A DNA stretch of 64,000 bases from Desulfoluna limicola (GTDB lineage Bacteria; Desulfobacterota; Desulfobacteria; Desulfobacterales; Desulfolunaceae), in assembly GCF_021654575.1 (NCBI RefSeq), contig NZ_AP024488.1, forward strand, positions 620,001-684,000, read 5' to 3'. Position 1 is the first letter of the stretch. The number at the start of each line of letters is the position of its first letter. Below the pieces are notes generated by a model, which had not been told where the DNA came from, did no database searches, and saw only the letters and a list, made by a program, of their open reading frames with translations. Below, one piece after another: positions 16,746 through 26,389 of the stretch. The position numbers and the translations under genes are program-made.

Positions 16746-17999
16746 ATGACGGCACGACCCGAATCATTAAGCGCAAACATCACCCGATACCCCTGGTATC
16801 TCTTCTTTCGGGACTGTCACTTCTGGGGGCCCGCTTTTTTTCTCTACTTCACCTCGGTGCTGACACTCTCGGAGGCCCTTCAGCTGGAAGCGGTCTACTA
16901 TGTGGGCGTGGCCGTGATGGAGGTTCCGTCGGGGTATGTTTCCGACCGGTTTGGAAGAAGGCGGACCCTGCTTCTCTCCTCGGGTTGTCTGGCCTTGGCG
17001 TATCTTCTCTTTTTGACCGGAAGCTCATTTTATCAGTTTGCGGTGGCGCAGCTCTTTCTTGCTGCGGGGTTTGCGGCGGCGTCCGGCACGGACACGGCCC
17101 TTCATTTTGAGAGTCTGAAAGCCCTGAATCGGGAGGCGGAGTATGTCACGAGGGAGGGAAAGGCCCTGAGGTACGCTCTTCTTGCAGGGGGGATATCCGC
17201 GATTGTTGGCGGACTCATTGCCATGGGGCAGTTGAGGTGGGTTTATGGCGCTTCGTTTGTCTCCGCGGTCATCTCCTGGTGCATGGTTTTTTCCATGACC
17301 GAACCTGGCGGGAAGGCCGGGGGCACGGCCGTTCCCATGGGGCGTCAGGTGCGGGGGCTCCTGGGGAAGGCCTGGGGGAGACGGCTTCGATTTTTTACCC
17401 TCTATACCCTTGGCATGACCGTGTTGCTTCATATTCCATATGAGTTTTATCAGCCTTACCTCGAAAGGACATCCAGTTTTATGGCAGCGGGGTCTTCGTT
17501 TACCCCGCCCATTGCCGGAGCCCACCTGGCTCTCACCATGCTTATCGGGGCCTGGTTTACCCGGTATGCGGGACGGATTCATCATCGCTGCGTTGTACGG
17601 AGGACCCTGCTTGCCTGCACCCTGCTTCAGGTCGTGCTTATCGGGGCCATGGCCCTGGTGGTTCACCCTGTGGTGGCCCTGATGCTTATGGGGAGAACCG
17701 CCTCCCGCGCCATTTCAACCCCTCTGGTGAACGCCGAACTTTCACCTCTTCTTGAACGCCATGAACGAAGTACCTATCTTTCCCTCCAGAGCCTTCTCGG
17801 GCGGCTCTGTTATGGAGCGGTGCTCCTGGTCCTGCCCCTGGGGGCCGGTTTGTTTGAGGATGCCCTCCACGGGACCCTTGTCTGCGCCCTGGGGCTCGGG
17901 CTGTGCCTTCTTGCACTTCTTGTCATCACCCCTTTTCCCCGGGATGAAAATCACACCTGCTGCAGGGACCACAGTCATGTCATGATCGGCAGGCAGTGA
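16746..17999 (+). CDS. MFS transporter
   Basis: A 417-residue inner-membrane transporter with about 12 hydrophobic segments. The loop 2-3 signature is seen as GYVSDRFGRRRTLL. Cargo is unknown; the pairing with a CsoR-like repressor suggests export of a metal or a reactive compound. The C-terminus carries a Cys/His cluster (ENHTCCRDHSHVMIG) that could bind metal. I chose the ATG at 16746, seven bases after the repressor stop; a longer frame from 16662 would overlap the repressor gene without a ribosome site. Confidence 0.88.
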   Translation: MTARPESLSANITRYPWYLFFRDCHFWGPAFFLYFTSVLTLSEALQLEAVYYVGVAVMEVPSGYVSDRFGRRRTLLLSSGCLALAYLLFLTGSSFYQFAVAQLFLAAGFAAASGTDTALHFESLKALNREAEYVTREGKALRYALLAGGISAIVGGLIAMGQLRWVYGASFVSAVISWCMVFSMTEPGGKAGGTAVPMGRQVRGLLGKAWGRRLRFFTLYTLGMTVLLHIPYEFYQPYLERTSSFMAAGSSFTPPIAGAHLALTMLIGAWFTRYAGRIHHRCVVRRTLLACTLLQVVLIGAMALVVHPVVALMLMGRTASRAISTPLVNAELSPLLERHERSTYLSLQSLLGRLCYGAVLLVLPLGAGLFEDALHGTLVCALGLGLCLLALLVITPFPRDENHTCCRDHSHVMIGRQ

Positions 18000-18041
18000 C
18001 TCCTTCAACGCCTGTTGTGCTCAACGTGCTTGGTAAAAGCG

Positions 18042-18140
18042 TGCCTCCGGCGGCAAGGTGTGTCGCCTTGAAATCATGTACAAACCTGTTTGTCCAACGT
18101 TTCGAATACTTGGCCCCCGGCAGGGACGCCCGAGGCGTTG
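18042..18140 (+). repeat. Intergenic repeat, variant with AACGTTTCGAA core
   Basis: GCCTCCGGCGGCAAGGTG then GTCGCCTTGAAA, followed by a different middle (CAAACCTGTTTGTCCAACG) and a closing CCCCCGGCAGGGACGCCCGA. The same middle recurs near 28270-28300. No gene lies between this and the next repeat. Confidence 0.7.
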
Positions 18141-18344
18141 ATTCTTTATTAACGGTAGCATTGTTGCTTTTTTTGCTTAAAATTCTTCAGTTTTTACGCC
18201 ATTTGTGCGATCAGTAGAAAAATAAGAACAACCTGTATGTTTTTTCTGCACCCGGGCGCCAATGACGTCACGTGGATTCCTGTGTTGTACGGATGACTGT
18301 AAGATGTTCCGGGCTTTCAGGTTGGGAGTTCTGTTTGTGTTGAA

Positions 18345-18497
18345 ACCATTCAGCTTGGCCTCCTGGGAAAAGGAGGCGGTATGCTTTTCAAAGAAGCATA
18401 TGGCTTGCCAATAGCGATGGCGCAGGCAAAAATGCGTTTAAGGTCTGTTTGGAAACCTTTTTAAAAGGTTGGCCCCCGGCAGGGCCGCCGGAGGCGT
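18345..18497. repeat. Composite intergenic repeat
   Basis: Starts with CATTCAGCTTGGCCTCC (18344-18360) and ends with AAAAGGTTGGCCCCCGGCAG and GCCGCCGGAGGC, the composite form with outer CATTCAGC end. It lies just before the hybrid kinase gene. Confidence 0.65.
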
Positions 18498-18551
18498 GGC
18501 TTTCGTGAGGCCACCATCACGAATCATAAGTAAAAATAAAAGGGGGGAGCG

Positions 18552-21431
18552 TTGCTGTTTCCTTGCTTCCGGATGTGTCTGTTGCGTTTTTTTATTGGGA
18601 TTATGGGTCTGTTTCTGTTGTGTCCTGCGGCAGGGTGGACCCAAGATAATACCTATTTTGTGTTCGGGGGAGACAACCGGTACCCCCCTTACGAATACCT
18701 TGATGATACGGGGATGCCGCAAGGCTTCAACGTGGATATCACCCGTGCCATTGCCCGGGAGATGGGGATCTTTACCCGCCTGAACCTCATGCCCTGGAGT
18801 GATGCCCGAAGTGCCCTTAAGGCCGGCGAGGTGGACGTGCTCATGGGCATGTTCAAGAGCCCGGAACGGCAGCGCCATTTTGCCTTCAGCACGCCTCATT
18901 ACGTCGCCTCTTATGCCGTTTTTGTGCCCAGGGGCAGCCCCATCGGATCTCTTGCTGAGACGGCCGGAAAGTGTGTGATCGTCCAGAAGGGGGATCTGGG
19001 TCACGACCATCTTCTTAAGGAGAAGGTCGCGGGTGAAATCGTGGTTCGGGAAAACATGCACGAGGTGCTTGCCGCCCTTGCCGCCGGAGAAGGGGATGCC
19101 GCCCTGCTTTCACGGGTTCAGGGGCTGATTATCCTGAACGAAGATAAGATCGACACCATCGAAGCTGTGGGACCTCCCATTCTGCAGCGGGAGTACTGCC
19201 TGGCCGTCAAAAAGGGGGACCACAAGGCCCTTGCTCTTCTCAATGAAGGCCTCAGTGCCATCAAGGCCTCCGGCCGGTACGATGAGATTTATGAGAAATG
19301 GTTCGGGGCTTATGAGCCAGAGGGGTTTTCGGGCGTCGAGCTCTTGAGGTACATGGCCATGGTGGGGGTACCGCTTCTGGGGGTGGCCATGCTCTTTCTT
19401 CTGTGGAGTTGGAGCCTGAAGCGAAAAGTGACTCAGCGTACTGAAGAGCTCTCCCGTGCCAACGAGATCTTGAATCGCCAGATCGACGAGAGGATCCAGG
19501 CGGAACGGGCCCTTCGGGCGAGTGAGAGGCGCTACCGAGAGATTTTTAACACGCCCAATGACGGCATTATTGTTTACGACGCCGAAAGCGGCACTGTTGT
19601 GGACATCAACGACTCCGGCCTTGAGTTGATGGGGGCTACCCGGGAAGAGGTCCTCGGTTCTACCACCGACATTCTTGCATCCGGGGTGGGAGGGTTTACC
19701 GAAGAGAAACGGTTGGAGCTTATCCGGGAAGCGGTCAAGGGAAACTCTCAGGTGGTGGAGTGGTTGACACGCAGAAAAGACGGCTCGGTTTTCTGGGCTG
19801 AGGTCTCGCTGAAATTGGCCCGTTTTGAGGATCAGAGCACCGTGGTGGCTGTGGGGCGGGATATTACTGCCCGAAAAGAGGCCGAGGAGAAGCTCTCTCA
19901 GGAGAAGGAGCGACTTGCCGTGACCCTTCGAAGCATCGGGGACGGGGTGATCACCAGTGATGTGGACGGGCGGGTGGTCCTGATGAACAAGATCGCCGAA
20001 AAACTCACCGGGTGGACCCAGATAGAGGCGGCCGGCAAGCCCATGACCGAGGTGTTCCGCATCATCAACGAGAAAACGAGGCGGCCCTGTGAGAACCCGG
20101 TGGAGAAGGTTCTCACCACGGGGAACATCATCACCCTGGCCAACCACACGGCCCTTATCGCCAAGGACGGCACCGAGCGAAGCATTGCCGACAGTGGGGC
20201 GCCCATCATGGATCGCACCAGCACCATCGTGGGGGTGGTCCTTGTTTTTCGGGACGTCACGGACGAAAATCGCATCGAAGAAGAGCTTCTCAAGGTAAGG
20301 AAGCTGGAGTCTGTAGGGGTGTTGGCCGGGGGAATTGCCCACGATTTCAACAATATTCTCATGGCGGTGCTGGGGGGCGTCAGCCTTGCCAGAACCCAAA
20401 GCATGGACAATCCAGAGATTCACAGGGTGCTGACCGATGTGTTGCGGGCCTGCGGACGGGCCAAGGATCTCACCCAGCAGCTCCTCACCTTTTCAAAGGG
20501 GGGGGATCCCGTCACCCGGGTTGCTTCGGTGGTGGATGTGGTGCGTGAGTCCGCCGGTTTTGTCCTGCACGGGAGCCGGGTGCGATGTGATAACCGCTTT
20601 GCAGAAGACCTCTGGCCCGCTGAAATCGACGCCGGTCAGATCAGTCAGGTGGTTCAGAACCTTATCCTTAATGCTGTTCAGGCCATGCCGGAGGGGGGCA
20701 TCATTACCATTACCGCCGAAAATCACCGGATTGACCCCAGGCATGTGGGGTTGTTGCCGCTGAAAGGTGAGCGTTATGTCAAGCTCTCCTTTCGTGATGA
20801 CGGACCCGGCATCGCCCAGAATTGTATCGACCGGATTTTTGACCCCTTTTTCACCACCAAGAAGACCGGCAGCGGCCTGGGGCTGGCCACCACCCACTCC
20901 ATTGTGTCCAAGCACGACGGTCATATCCAGGTGGTCTCAGCACCCGGTGAGGGGACCTGTTTCACCCTCTACCTTCCTGCGTCGGACGAAGCGCTTCCCA
21001 CCCTTCCGGAACAAAAAAAGCAGATTCAGGCCCCTGGAAGAGGGCGGGTTCTTGTCATGGACGATGAGGAGCTGGTTCGCGATGTGGTGGCGGCCCTGTT
21101 GACCTCCATGGGCTATGAGGTGCTTTTGACGGCCAGCGGCGAAGAGGCCGTGGCTCTTTACAAGGAGCTCCATGGGGGGGCGGATCCGGTGGACGTGGTG
21201 ATTACAGACCTGACGGTGGCCGGTGCCATGGGCGGCCTTGAGGCCGCGGGGCAGATCTGGCAGTGGGATCCCAAGGCCCGGGTGGTGGTGTCGAGCGGGT
21301 ACTCAAACGATCCCGTGATGGCTGATTACCAATCCCATGGCTTTTGTGCGGCCATTGTAAAGCCCTACACCTATGCTGATCTCATGCATGTGGTCTCGGA
21401 GGCCATGGGGAAGGGGCAGATAAAAAACTGA
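18552..21431 (+). CDS. Hybrid sensor histidine kinase with periplasmic SBP domain
   Basis: A 959-residue sensor. Order: signal/TM segment (about 7-25), family-3 solute-binding domain (about 34-255, starting YFVFGGDNRYPPYEYLD), TM helix (about 270-292), short coiled coil, two PAS domains (about 320-440 and 450-570), HisKA with phospho-acceptor His597 in GGIAHDFNN, ATPase domain (QNLILNAVQAM, GPGIAQ, GSGLGLATTHSI) and a C-terminal receiver with phospho-acceptor Asp886. The sensor domain probably binds an amino acid or similar small ligand. The start is a TTG with GGGGGAG ahead; the in-frame ATG at 18573 is an alternative. No separate response-regulator gene is adjacent. Confidence 0.93.
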   Translation: MLFPCFRMCLLRFFIGIMGLFLLCPAAGWTQDNTYFVFGGDNRYPPYEYLDDTGMPQGFNVDITRAIAREMGIFTRLNLMPWSDARSALKAGEVDVLMGMFKSPERQRHFAFSTPHYVASYAVFVPRGSPIGSLAETAGKCVIVQKGDLGHDHLLKEKVAGEIVVRENMHEVLAALAAGEGDAALLSRVQGLIILNEDKIDTIEAVGPPILQREYCLAVKKGDHKALALLNEGLSAIKASGRYDEIYEKWFGAYEPEGFSGVELLRYMAMVGVPLLGVAMLFLLWSWSLKRKVTQRTEELSRANEILNRQIDERIQAERALRASERRYREIFNTPNDGIIVYDAESGTVVDINDSGLELMGATREEVLGSTTDILASGVGGFTEEKRLELIREAVKGNSQVVEWLTRRKDGSVFWAEVSLKLARFEDQSTVVAVGRDITARKEAEEKLSQEKERLAVTLRSIGDGVITSDVDGRVVLMNKIAEKLTGWTQIEAAGKPMTEVFRIINEKTRRPCENPVEKVLTTGNIITLANHTALIAKDGTERSIADSGAPIMDRTSTIVGVVLVFRDVTDENRIEEELLKVRKLESVGVLAGGIAHDFNNILMAVLGGVSLARTQSMDNPEIHRVLTDVLRACGRAKDLTQQLLTFSKGGDPVTRVASVVDVVRESAGFVLHGSRVRCDNRFAEDLWPAEIDAGQISQVVQNLILNAVQAMPEGGIITITAENHRIDPRHVGLLPLKGERYVKLSFRDDGPGIAQNCIDRIFDPFFTTKKTGSGLGLATTHSIVSKHDGHIQVVSAPGEGTCFTLYLPASDEALPTLPEQKKQIQAPGRGRVLVMDDEELVRDVVAALLTSMGYEVLLTASGEEAVALYKELHGGADPVDVVITDLTVAGAMGGLEAAGQIWQWDPKARVVVSSGYSNDPVMADYQSHGFCAAIVKPYTYADLMHVVSEAMGKGQIKN

Positions 21432-21520
21432 TTCCAGCCTGGGGTGAGGCGGACCATGTGCCCCGCTTTGCAGGCCAGCCCATTGAGACTCCCTGGTGAC
21501 AGGGTGCTGAAAGGAGATCC

Positions 21521-22768
21521 ATGAGCCAGTGGCTACGATGCGTTGTTGTGATGGGTGCTCTTGTCGCCATGGCGCCGCCTGCCCTTGCGTTGTCCTCCAG
21601 TGAGGTGGCCGTGGTTTTCAACAGGTCGGTGCCGGTGTCCGAGGTGCTGGCCGATGAGTACCTTTCACTCAGGGGGATTCCGGCGTCCCAGAAAGTGGGC
21701 CTTTTTCTCACCGACAAAGAAACCATTGACCGGGAGACTTACGAAACCGAAATTGCCGAACCCGTGCGGCGTAAGCTTATGGGCATGCCCCGTGTCCGGT
21801 GCCTGGTGACGATGTATGGGGTGCCGCTGAAGGTTGTGGATCATGGCCTGACCCCAGCTGAAAAGAAGGCGCACGTCCTGCTTATGGACGAGATCGCAGC
21901 TCTTGAAAAGAGGAGAGCCGTGGAACCGGTCCAGAAAGAGGGGGGCGAGGCCCTGAAGCGTTTGGAACAAAAGCTGACGCAGATGCGAAGGGCACACGAC
22001 AAAAATGCCTCTGTGGACTCGGAGCTGATGCTGGTGATCCGCAAAGGGACCCCAGCCTCTTTCTGGGTTCCCAACCCACTTTTTATCGCCCGGAGAGGCA
22101 TCGGCCAGTGGGGCGATTCGGATGTGCTTCTGGTGAGCCGTCTTGACGGGCCGGACCCGGCCACGGTGAGGCGCATCATGGCGGATTCCGTTGGGGTTGA
22201 ACAAGAGGGGCTTTCCGGTACCGCCTATTTTGACGCCAGGTGGCAGGTGCCAAAAACGAGGGAGGTCTCCGGGTACGCGCTCTACGATCGATCCATTCAC
22301 CATGCTGCCCATCGCCTTACGGCTTTGGGGTTCCTCAAGGTCGTGAAAGATGAGACGGGTGGTCTGTTTCCACCCGGGGCATGCCCGGATGCCGCCCTTT
22401 ACTGTGGGTGGTACAGCCTGGCGTCCTACGTGGATGCCTTTGCCTGGAAGCGCGGGGCCGTGGGGTACCATATCGCCAGCGCCGAAATGACCACCCTGAA
22501 GAATCCCTCCAGCACCATTTGGTGTATGAAGATGCTGCAAAAAGGGGTGGCTGCCACCATCGGCCCCGTGGGCGAGCCCTACGTGGAGGCCTTTCCCTTT
22601 CCTGAGGTGTTTTTCGGGCTCCTTGCCGATGGACGCCTGACCCTTGTGGAGTGTTACGTCGCGAGTCTTCCTTTTCTCTCCTGGAAAATGGTGCTGGTGG
22701 GGGATCCGCTCTACCGGCCATTCTATGCCAAGCCCGGGTTGCGAAGACGCCCGTCAGTTGTTCCTTGA
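21521..22768 (+). CDS. TIGR03790-family secreted protein
   Basis: A 415-residue protein with an N-terminal signal (LVAMAPPALALS). It matches the TIGR03790 layout: VAVVFNRSVPVSEVLADEYL near the start, VTMYGVPLKV, then YVDAFAWKRGAVGYHIAS, and a C-terminal VGEPYVEAFP with VGDPLYRPF. The family is widespread in environmental Proteobacteria and Planctomycetes but has no settled function. AAGGAG precedes the ATG. The preceding kinase gene ends 89 bases upstream on the same strand; a shared transcript is possible. Confidence 0.8.
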   Translation: MSQWLRCVVVMGALVAMAPPALALSSSEVAVVFNRSVPVSEVLADEYLSLRGIPASQKVGLFLTDKETIDRETYETEIAEPVRRKLMGMPRVRCLVTMYGVPLKVVDHGLTPAEKKAHVLLMDEIAALEKRRAVEPVQKEGGEALKRLEQKLTQMRRAHDKNASVDSELMLVIRKGTPASFWVPNPLFIARRGIGQWGDSDVLLVSRLDGPDPATVRRIMADSVGVEQEGLSGTAYFDARWQVPKTREVSGYALYDRSIHHAAHRLTALGFLKVVKDETGGLFPPGACPDAALYCGWYSLASYVDAFAWKRGAVGYHIASAEMTTLKNPSSTIWCMKMLQKGVAATIGPVGEPYVEAFPFPEVFFGLLADGRLTLVECYVASLPFLSWKMVLVGDPLYRPFYAKPGLRRRPSVVP

Positions 22769-22831
22769 GACGATCAGATTCGTTGATGGGGCATTCGGTT
22801 TTCATGCACCTTGACCATGGAAGGCATCGAT

Positions 22832-23872
22832 CTACTTCACGACACGCTGGGTTTTGAAAAGGGTGGTAACGGTTTGAAGGTCCCGTGGAATGGCGATTCC
22901 CAAAGCCTCTGCCCGTGAGAGATTGATGCACCGTTCCCCGCGCTGGGGCGTGGTGACGGCAAACTCACGGGGGGCCTGTCCATCCAGGATAAATGCAGCC
23001 AGGGTTCCGGCATGGTATCCCTGCTGGAAGCCGGAGATGGCTTCGGAGAGCAGCAGCCCATCCTCCACGGCCCATTTCCAGAACCCCACCTCGGGCAGGC
23101 GGTTGTTCTCAAGGGTCCAGCGCAGCACCTCCCCGGGGGGAACCTCTTCTCCTTTTTCATTCGTCACCACGTGATAGGTGACCACCACCAGGGCATCCGC
23201 CCGGGTTTGCATTTCCCTTACAAACTGCTTCCACTCTTCAAAGCTGCTGGCCGCTTTGATGCCTGTGATGTTTAGATTGCTTTCGGTTGCCTGTGTTTTG
23301 ATGCGTCTCAGGATTGGACGGGATGTCGGGCCATTGTCGCTGATGACGGCGATGCGTGAGGCGTCGGGAATTACACGCTTAAGCAGGCGGATGGAACCTT
23401 GGAACCGCTCCCGTTCCAGGCAGCCGGTGACGTTGTGACCGGGTGCTTCCAGGCTGTCCAGAAAACCATAGTCTCTCGGGTCCGCGTTGACTCCTGTAAA
23501 AACCACGGGCCAGGAGGTGTCTTTGAGGTAACGCACCACTAGGCTCTGGGCATTGTCGTCGCTTGCGACGATGACATCCGGGGAGAGGCTCTTGATGAGA
23601 GCAAGGGCTTCGCGGGCCTTTGCCTGTTTCCAGGCGTCGTCCGTGTGGCGTTTGGTATCCATGTAGAAGGTGGTGAGGGTAAGGTTGTCCCCTTCGGTAA
23701 ACCGTTCCTCTTCAAGGGCGTCGCGTATCCCTTGGTTTACGTCTGTTACCCAGGGGTATTCCGCGTGATAGCTCTGGAGGATCAGCACGCGTTTGGTGTC
23801 GGCCACGGCCGAGGAAGCGAAGCTGAGAACGAGTGTGGCCATGAGGCCAAACAGCAGGGATCTTTTTTTCAT
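22832..23872 (-). CDS. ABC_sub_bind-type periplasmic binding protein, paralogue 1
   Basis: A 346-residue secreted binding protein (signal MKKRSLLFGLMATLVLSFASS, cut near SAVADTK) of the ABC_sub_bind (PF04392) type: KRVLILQSYHAEYPWV, FTGVNADPRDYGF and GYHAGTLAAFILDGQ. The ATG at 23872 with GGAG ahead is preferred to the longer frame from 23914. It is about 45-50 percent alike by eye to the protein at 25313-26389; the two lie either side of a sensor-like membrane protein. No permease or ATPase gene is near, so a sensory role is more likely than transport. Confidence 0.85.
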   Translation of the reverse strand: MKKRSLLFGLMATLVLSFASSAVADTKRVLILQSYHAEYPWVTDVNQGIRDALEEERFTEGDNLTLTTFYMDTKRHTDDAWKQAKAREALALIKSLSPDVIVASDDNAQSLVVRYLKDTSWPVVFTGVNADPRDYGFLDSLEAPGHNVTGCLERERFQGSIRLLKRVIPDASRIAVISDNGPTSRPILRRIKTQATESNLNITGIKAASSFEEWKQFVREMQTRADALVVVTYHVVTNEKGEEVPPGEVLRWTLENNRLPEVGFWKWAVEDGLLLSEAISGFQQGYHAGTLAAFILDGQAPREFAVTTPQRGERCINLSRAEALGIAIPRDLQTVTTLFKTQRVVK

Positions 23873-23950
23873 GATCGAGTCTCCAGGAAGCCCACGCGCC
23901 TTATCAGGGCGCATTGGGTGCGTTGATTAAAAGGGCACAGAAAAATACGG

Positions 23951-24080
23951 TGCTTCCGGCGGCCAAGGTGAGGGCACCTTGAAGCCCTATGGCGAATGCA
24001 TGGAGGTCGCCGTGATGCACTCTCTTCCGAGGCACTCGCAACCTGCTTTCAAGGTGGCACGCCTTGCAGCCGATGGCTTT
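23951..24080. repeat. Composite intergenic repeat
   Basis: CTTCCGGCGGCCAAGGTG and AGGGCACCTTGAAGC on the left, CGCAACCTGCTTTCAAGGTGG, GCACGCCTTGCAGCCGATGG on the right. The right end abuts the stop codon of the gene at 24081. Confidence 0.7.
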
Positions 24081-25214
24081 TTACCGATGCTTTTTACGCC
24101 GCAACCGGTCAATGGCCACGCTGATGCTGTTGCGCATTCGGCTGATGGCTTCGGCCAGTTCGCCGATCTCATCCTTGGAATCTACGTTGACGACGATGTC
24201 CAGTTCGCCAAGGCTGATTCGGTCGGCCACACTGGAGAGGTGGATGATTCGCCGGGTGGTGCGGCGGCCATAGAGGATAAAGATAAGCGCGGCAAGGGCG
24301 GCGCCGAGGCCCATCACCACAAGGGTTCCCCAGAGGGTCTGTGTGGTGATGGTTCGGGTGCGCTCTCGGATCGTGGCGATGCTTTTTTCAATCTCGCCTG
24401 CTTTAAAAGCGGTCCCCACCACGTAAGGGGTGCCGCGTACCCTGGAGACAGACATGTACCAGCGGCTGGCCTCCCCCTTTTCACTCCAGTTGTAGAAGCC
24501 TTCGGCGGTGGCGTTGTTCTTAACGGCTGTGAGGACCTGCCAGAAGGAGCTGAAGTCGGGCTGGGACTCTTTAAGGGACGTGAGATCTTTCCCCACAAGT
24601 GTGGGGTTGATGTGGGCCCAGCTGCGCCAGATGCCGTCGGGACCAGGCAGTTCATAGAGAAAGGTGTAGCCGGAGGCCCCGATCTTCTGGATGGCTATTT
24701 TTTTGAAATAGATGTCCCGGTTGAAGTTCCGGCTGATGAGGTCTGGGTGACTGAAGAGATATTGGCGTACCTGACGGGCATTGGAGCGCGTCTTCTCACG
24801 CAGATGGCCCTGTTCAATGGTCCAGATCGCATCCGAGACCGTTTCAGTGATCTGGGTGTCCATGCGGGGCATCACCATTTGGGTGAAGTACCAGAGGCTT
24901 CCGGCGCACACCACCAGGAAGGGGATGATGGAGAAAAGGATGAATTTTCCTGTGAGGCCGATGCCTTTTCTTTTTGAAGAGGCCGCAGGGGTGGGCGTTC
25001 GCCAGGGGGTGGGAGTCTCCTGAGGTTCCTCTGCCGTCTCGGGAACAAGGTGAATATTCTCATCGAGGGGGGGAGAGGAGGAGGTCGTTTCGTTGTGTCT
25101 GTCAAAGGCGAACCACCTGCCGCAGACCAGGCATCTGGCCTTGGCCCTGGGTTCGGTCAGCTTGCTGGGGTCGACTGTGTAGCTTTTGCCGCAGTGATTG
25201 CAAATAATATCCAT
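24081..25214 (-). CDS. Zinc-ribbon, sensor and HAMP membrane protein without output domain
   Basis: A 377-residue protein. N-terminal zinc ribbon (Cys5, Cys8, Cys28, Cys31; MDIICNHCGKSY), a low-complexity Pro/Thr linker, TM helix at about 87-107, a periplasmic Cache-like sensor domain (about 110-270; ASGYTFLYELPGPDG and GTAFKAGEIE), second TM (about 285-305) and a HAMP segment to the end. No kinase, cyclase or methyl-accepting domain follows, so it must signal to a partner or through the zinc ribbon. AAGGA precedes the ATG at 25214. It sits between two paralogous binding proteins, all on the minus strand, suggesting one sensory unit. Confidence 0.75.
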   Translation of the reverse strand: MDIICNHCGKSYTVDPSKLTEPRAKARCLVCGRWFAFDRHNETTSSSPPLDENIHLVPETAEEPQETPTPWRTPTPAASSKRKGIGLTGKFILFSIIPFLVVCAGSLWYFTQMVMPRMDTQITETVSDAIWTIEQGHLREKTRSNARQVRQYLFSHPDLISRNFNRDIYFKKIAIQKIGASGYTFLYELPGPDGIWRSWAHINPTLVGKDLTSLKESQPDFSSFWQVLTAVKNNATAEGFYNWSEKGEASRWYMSVSRVRGTPYVVGTAFKAGEIEKSIATIRERTRTITTQTLWGTLVVMGLGAALAALIFILYGRRTTRRIIHLSSVADRISLGELDIVVNVDSKDEIGELAEAISRMRNSISVAIDRLRRKKHR

Positions 25215-25312
25215 GAATTTTCCTTGTGATGGCAGTGTCCGAAGAAACGCTTCAGGCTCCGTCAAGCGTCAGGGAGCCGACGGCATCTTGTTCCAGGTTG
25301 CGCGAGCGTATA

Positions 25313-26389
25313 TCAGTCTGTGGTGGGGGGCGGGTTTTTCAGGGCAGCCATGGTGGAAAACACCGTGGCTGTTTTTGTCAGGTGATCGGGAATCGTGATG
25401 CCGAGGGCCTCAGCCCGGGCCGAATTGATACAGGGTTGCCCGGTCCGGGGGGAGGCAACGGGAAAGTCACCGGGTGATTGGCCCCCCAGGATGTAAGCGG
25501 TGATGGTGCCCACGTAATACCCCTGTTCGTAGCCTGAGATGGCGTCCGAGCAGAGGAGGCCGTCGGAGACCGCCCAGGGCCAGAAGCCCATGTCTGGTAG
25601 TGTGCTGTGGCGGGTGGTCCAGGCGAGGACCTCTTCGGAAGGGACGTGGGTGCCAGTGTCGTCCTTCAGGGTGTGGTAGACCACGACGACCAGGGCATCG
25701 GCCTGGGTTTGAGCTTTTTTGACAAAGGCTTTCCAGGCGGTGAAATCGTTGGTTTGAAGGGAGGCCGTCACGTGAGCCCCATGTTCGGGAGCCAGGGATT
25801 TGATCCGCTGCACAACAGGGGTGCCGGTGGGGGAGGCATCCGAGATGAGAGCGAGGCGTTTGACCTCTGGGGCGATGCGCCTCAGGAAGGCAAGGCTTTC
25901 TCCAAACCGCTCCCGCTCCAGGGCGCCGGTGATATTGCCACCCGGCTTTTCCCGGTTGGAGATGATGCCGTATTCCTCGGGGTCGCGGTTAACCCCTGCA
26001 AAGACAAAGGCGTTGTCCGCAGCGGGCATGCGCCTGACCACGTATTTTTGGCTGTTGTCGTCCAGGGCGATGACCACCTTTGGAGCAAGATGCTCTATGG
26101 CTTCCCGGGCCATTTTGCCGACGTCCTCCTTCCACTCCGGGGAGGTGCGGCGTTTGGTGTCCATGTAGAATGACTTAAGGATGAGGTTCTCGTCCGGAAT
26201 ATAGTACTCATCGGCCAGGGCGTCCCGGACGCCTTCTTCCACGGAGAGATCCCACTGGTTGGAGGCATGGTAGCTGTGGAGAAGCATGACCTTGGGGACC
26301 GTTTCTCCTGGGGTGGGTGTGGGTATGATGGAGAAAATTAGTAAAATCAAGCCTGTAGCCATGGGTGTGATGCGGGTGCGGTGGCGCAT
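25313..26389 (-). CDS. ABC_sub_bind-type periplasmic binding protein, paralogue 2
   Basis: A 358-residue paralogue of the product at 22832-23872 with the same landmarks: KVMLLHSYHASNQWDLS, FAGVNRDPEEYG, FYMDTKRRT, ADALVVVVYHT and GYYVGTITAYILGGQ. A signal peptide is likely (ATGLILLIFSIIPTPTPGE). The ATG at 26389 has GGGAG ahead; a longer frame from 26440 lacks one. First gene of the minus-strand group 26389 to 22832. Ligand unknown; members of the family bind small organic anions or amino acids. Confidence 0.85.
   Translation of the reverse strand: MRHRTRITPMATGLILLIFSIIPTPTPGETVPKVMLLHSYHASNQWDLSVEEGVRDALADEYYIPDENLILKSFYMDTKRRTSPEWKEDVGKMAREAIEHLAPKVVIALDDNSQKYVVRRMPAADNAFVFAGVNRDPEEYGIISNREKPGGNITGALERERFGESLAFLRRIAPEVKRLALISDASPTGTPVVQRIKSLAPEHGAHVTASLQTNDFTAWKAFVKKAQTQADALVVVVYHTLKDDTGTHVPSEEVLAWTTRHSTLPDMGFWPWAVSDGLLCSDAISGYEQGYYVGTITAYILGGQSPGDFPVASPRTGQPCINSARAEALGITIPDHLTKTATVFSTMAALKNPPPTTD

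Noticed and set aside
19110..20423. 437-aa open frame antisense to the hybrid kinase
   Set aside because: The kinase domains on the plus strand are complete and conserved; the antisense product looks like nothing known.
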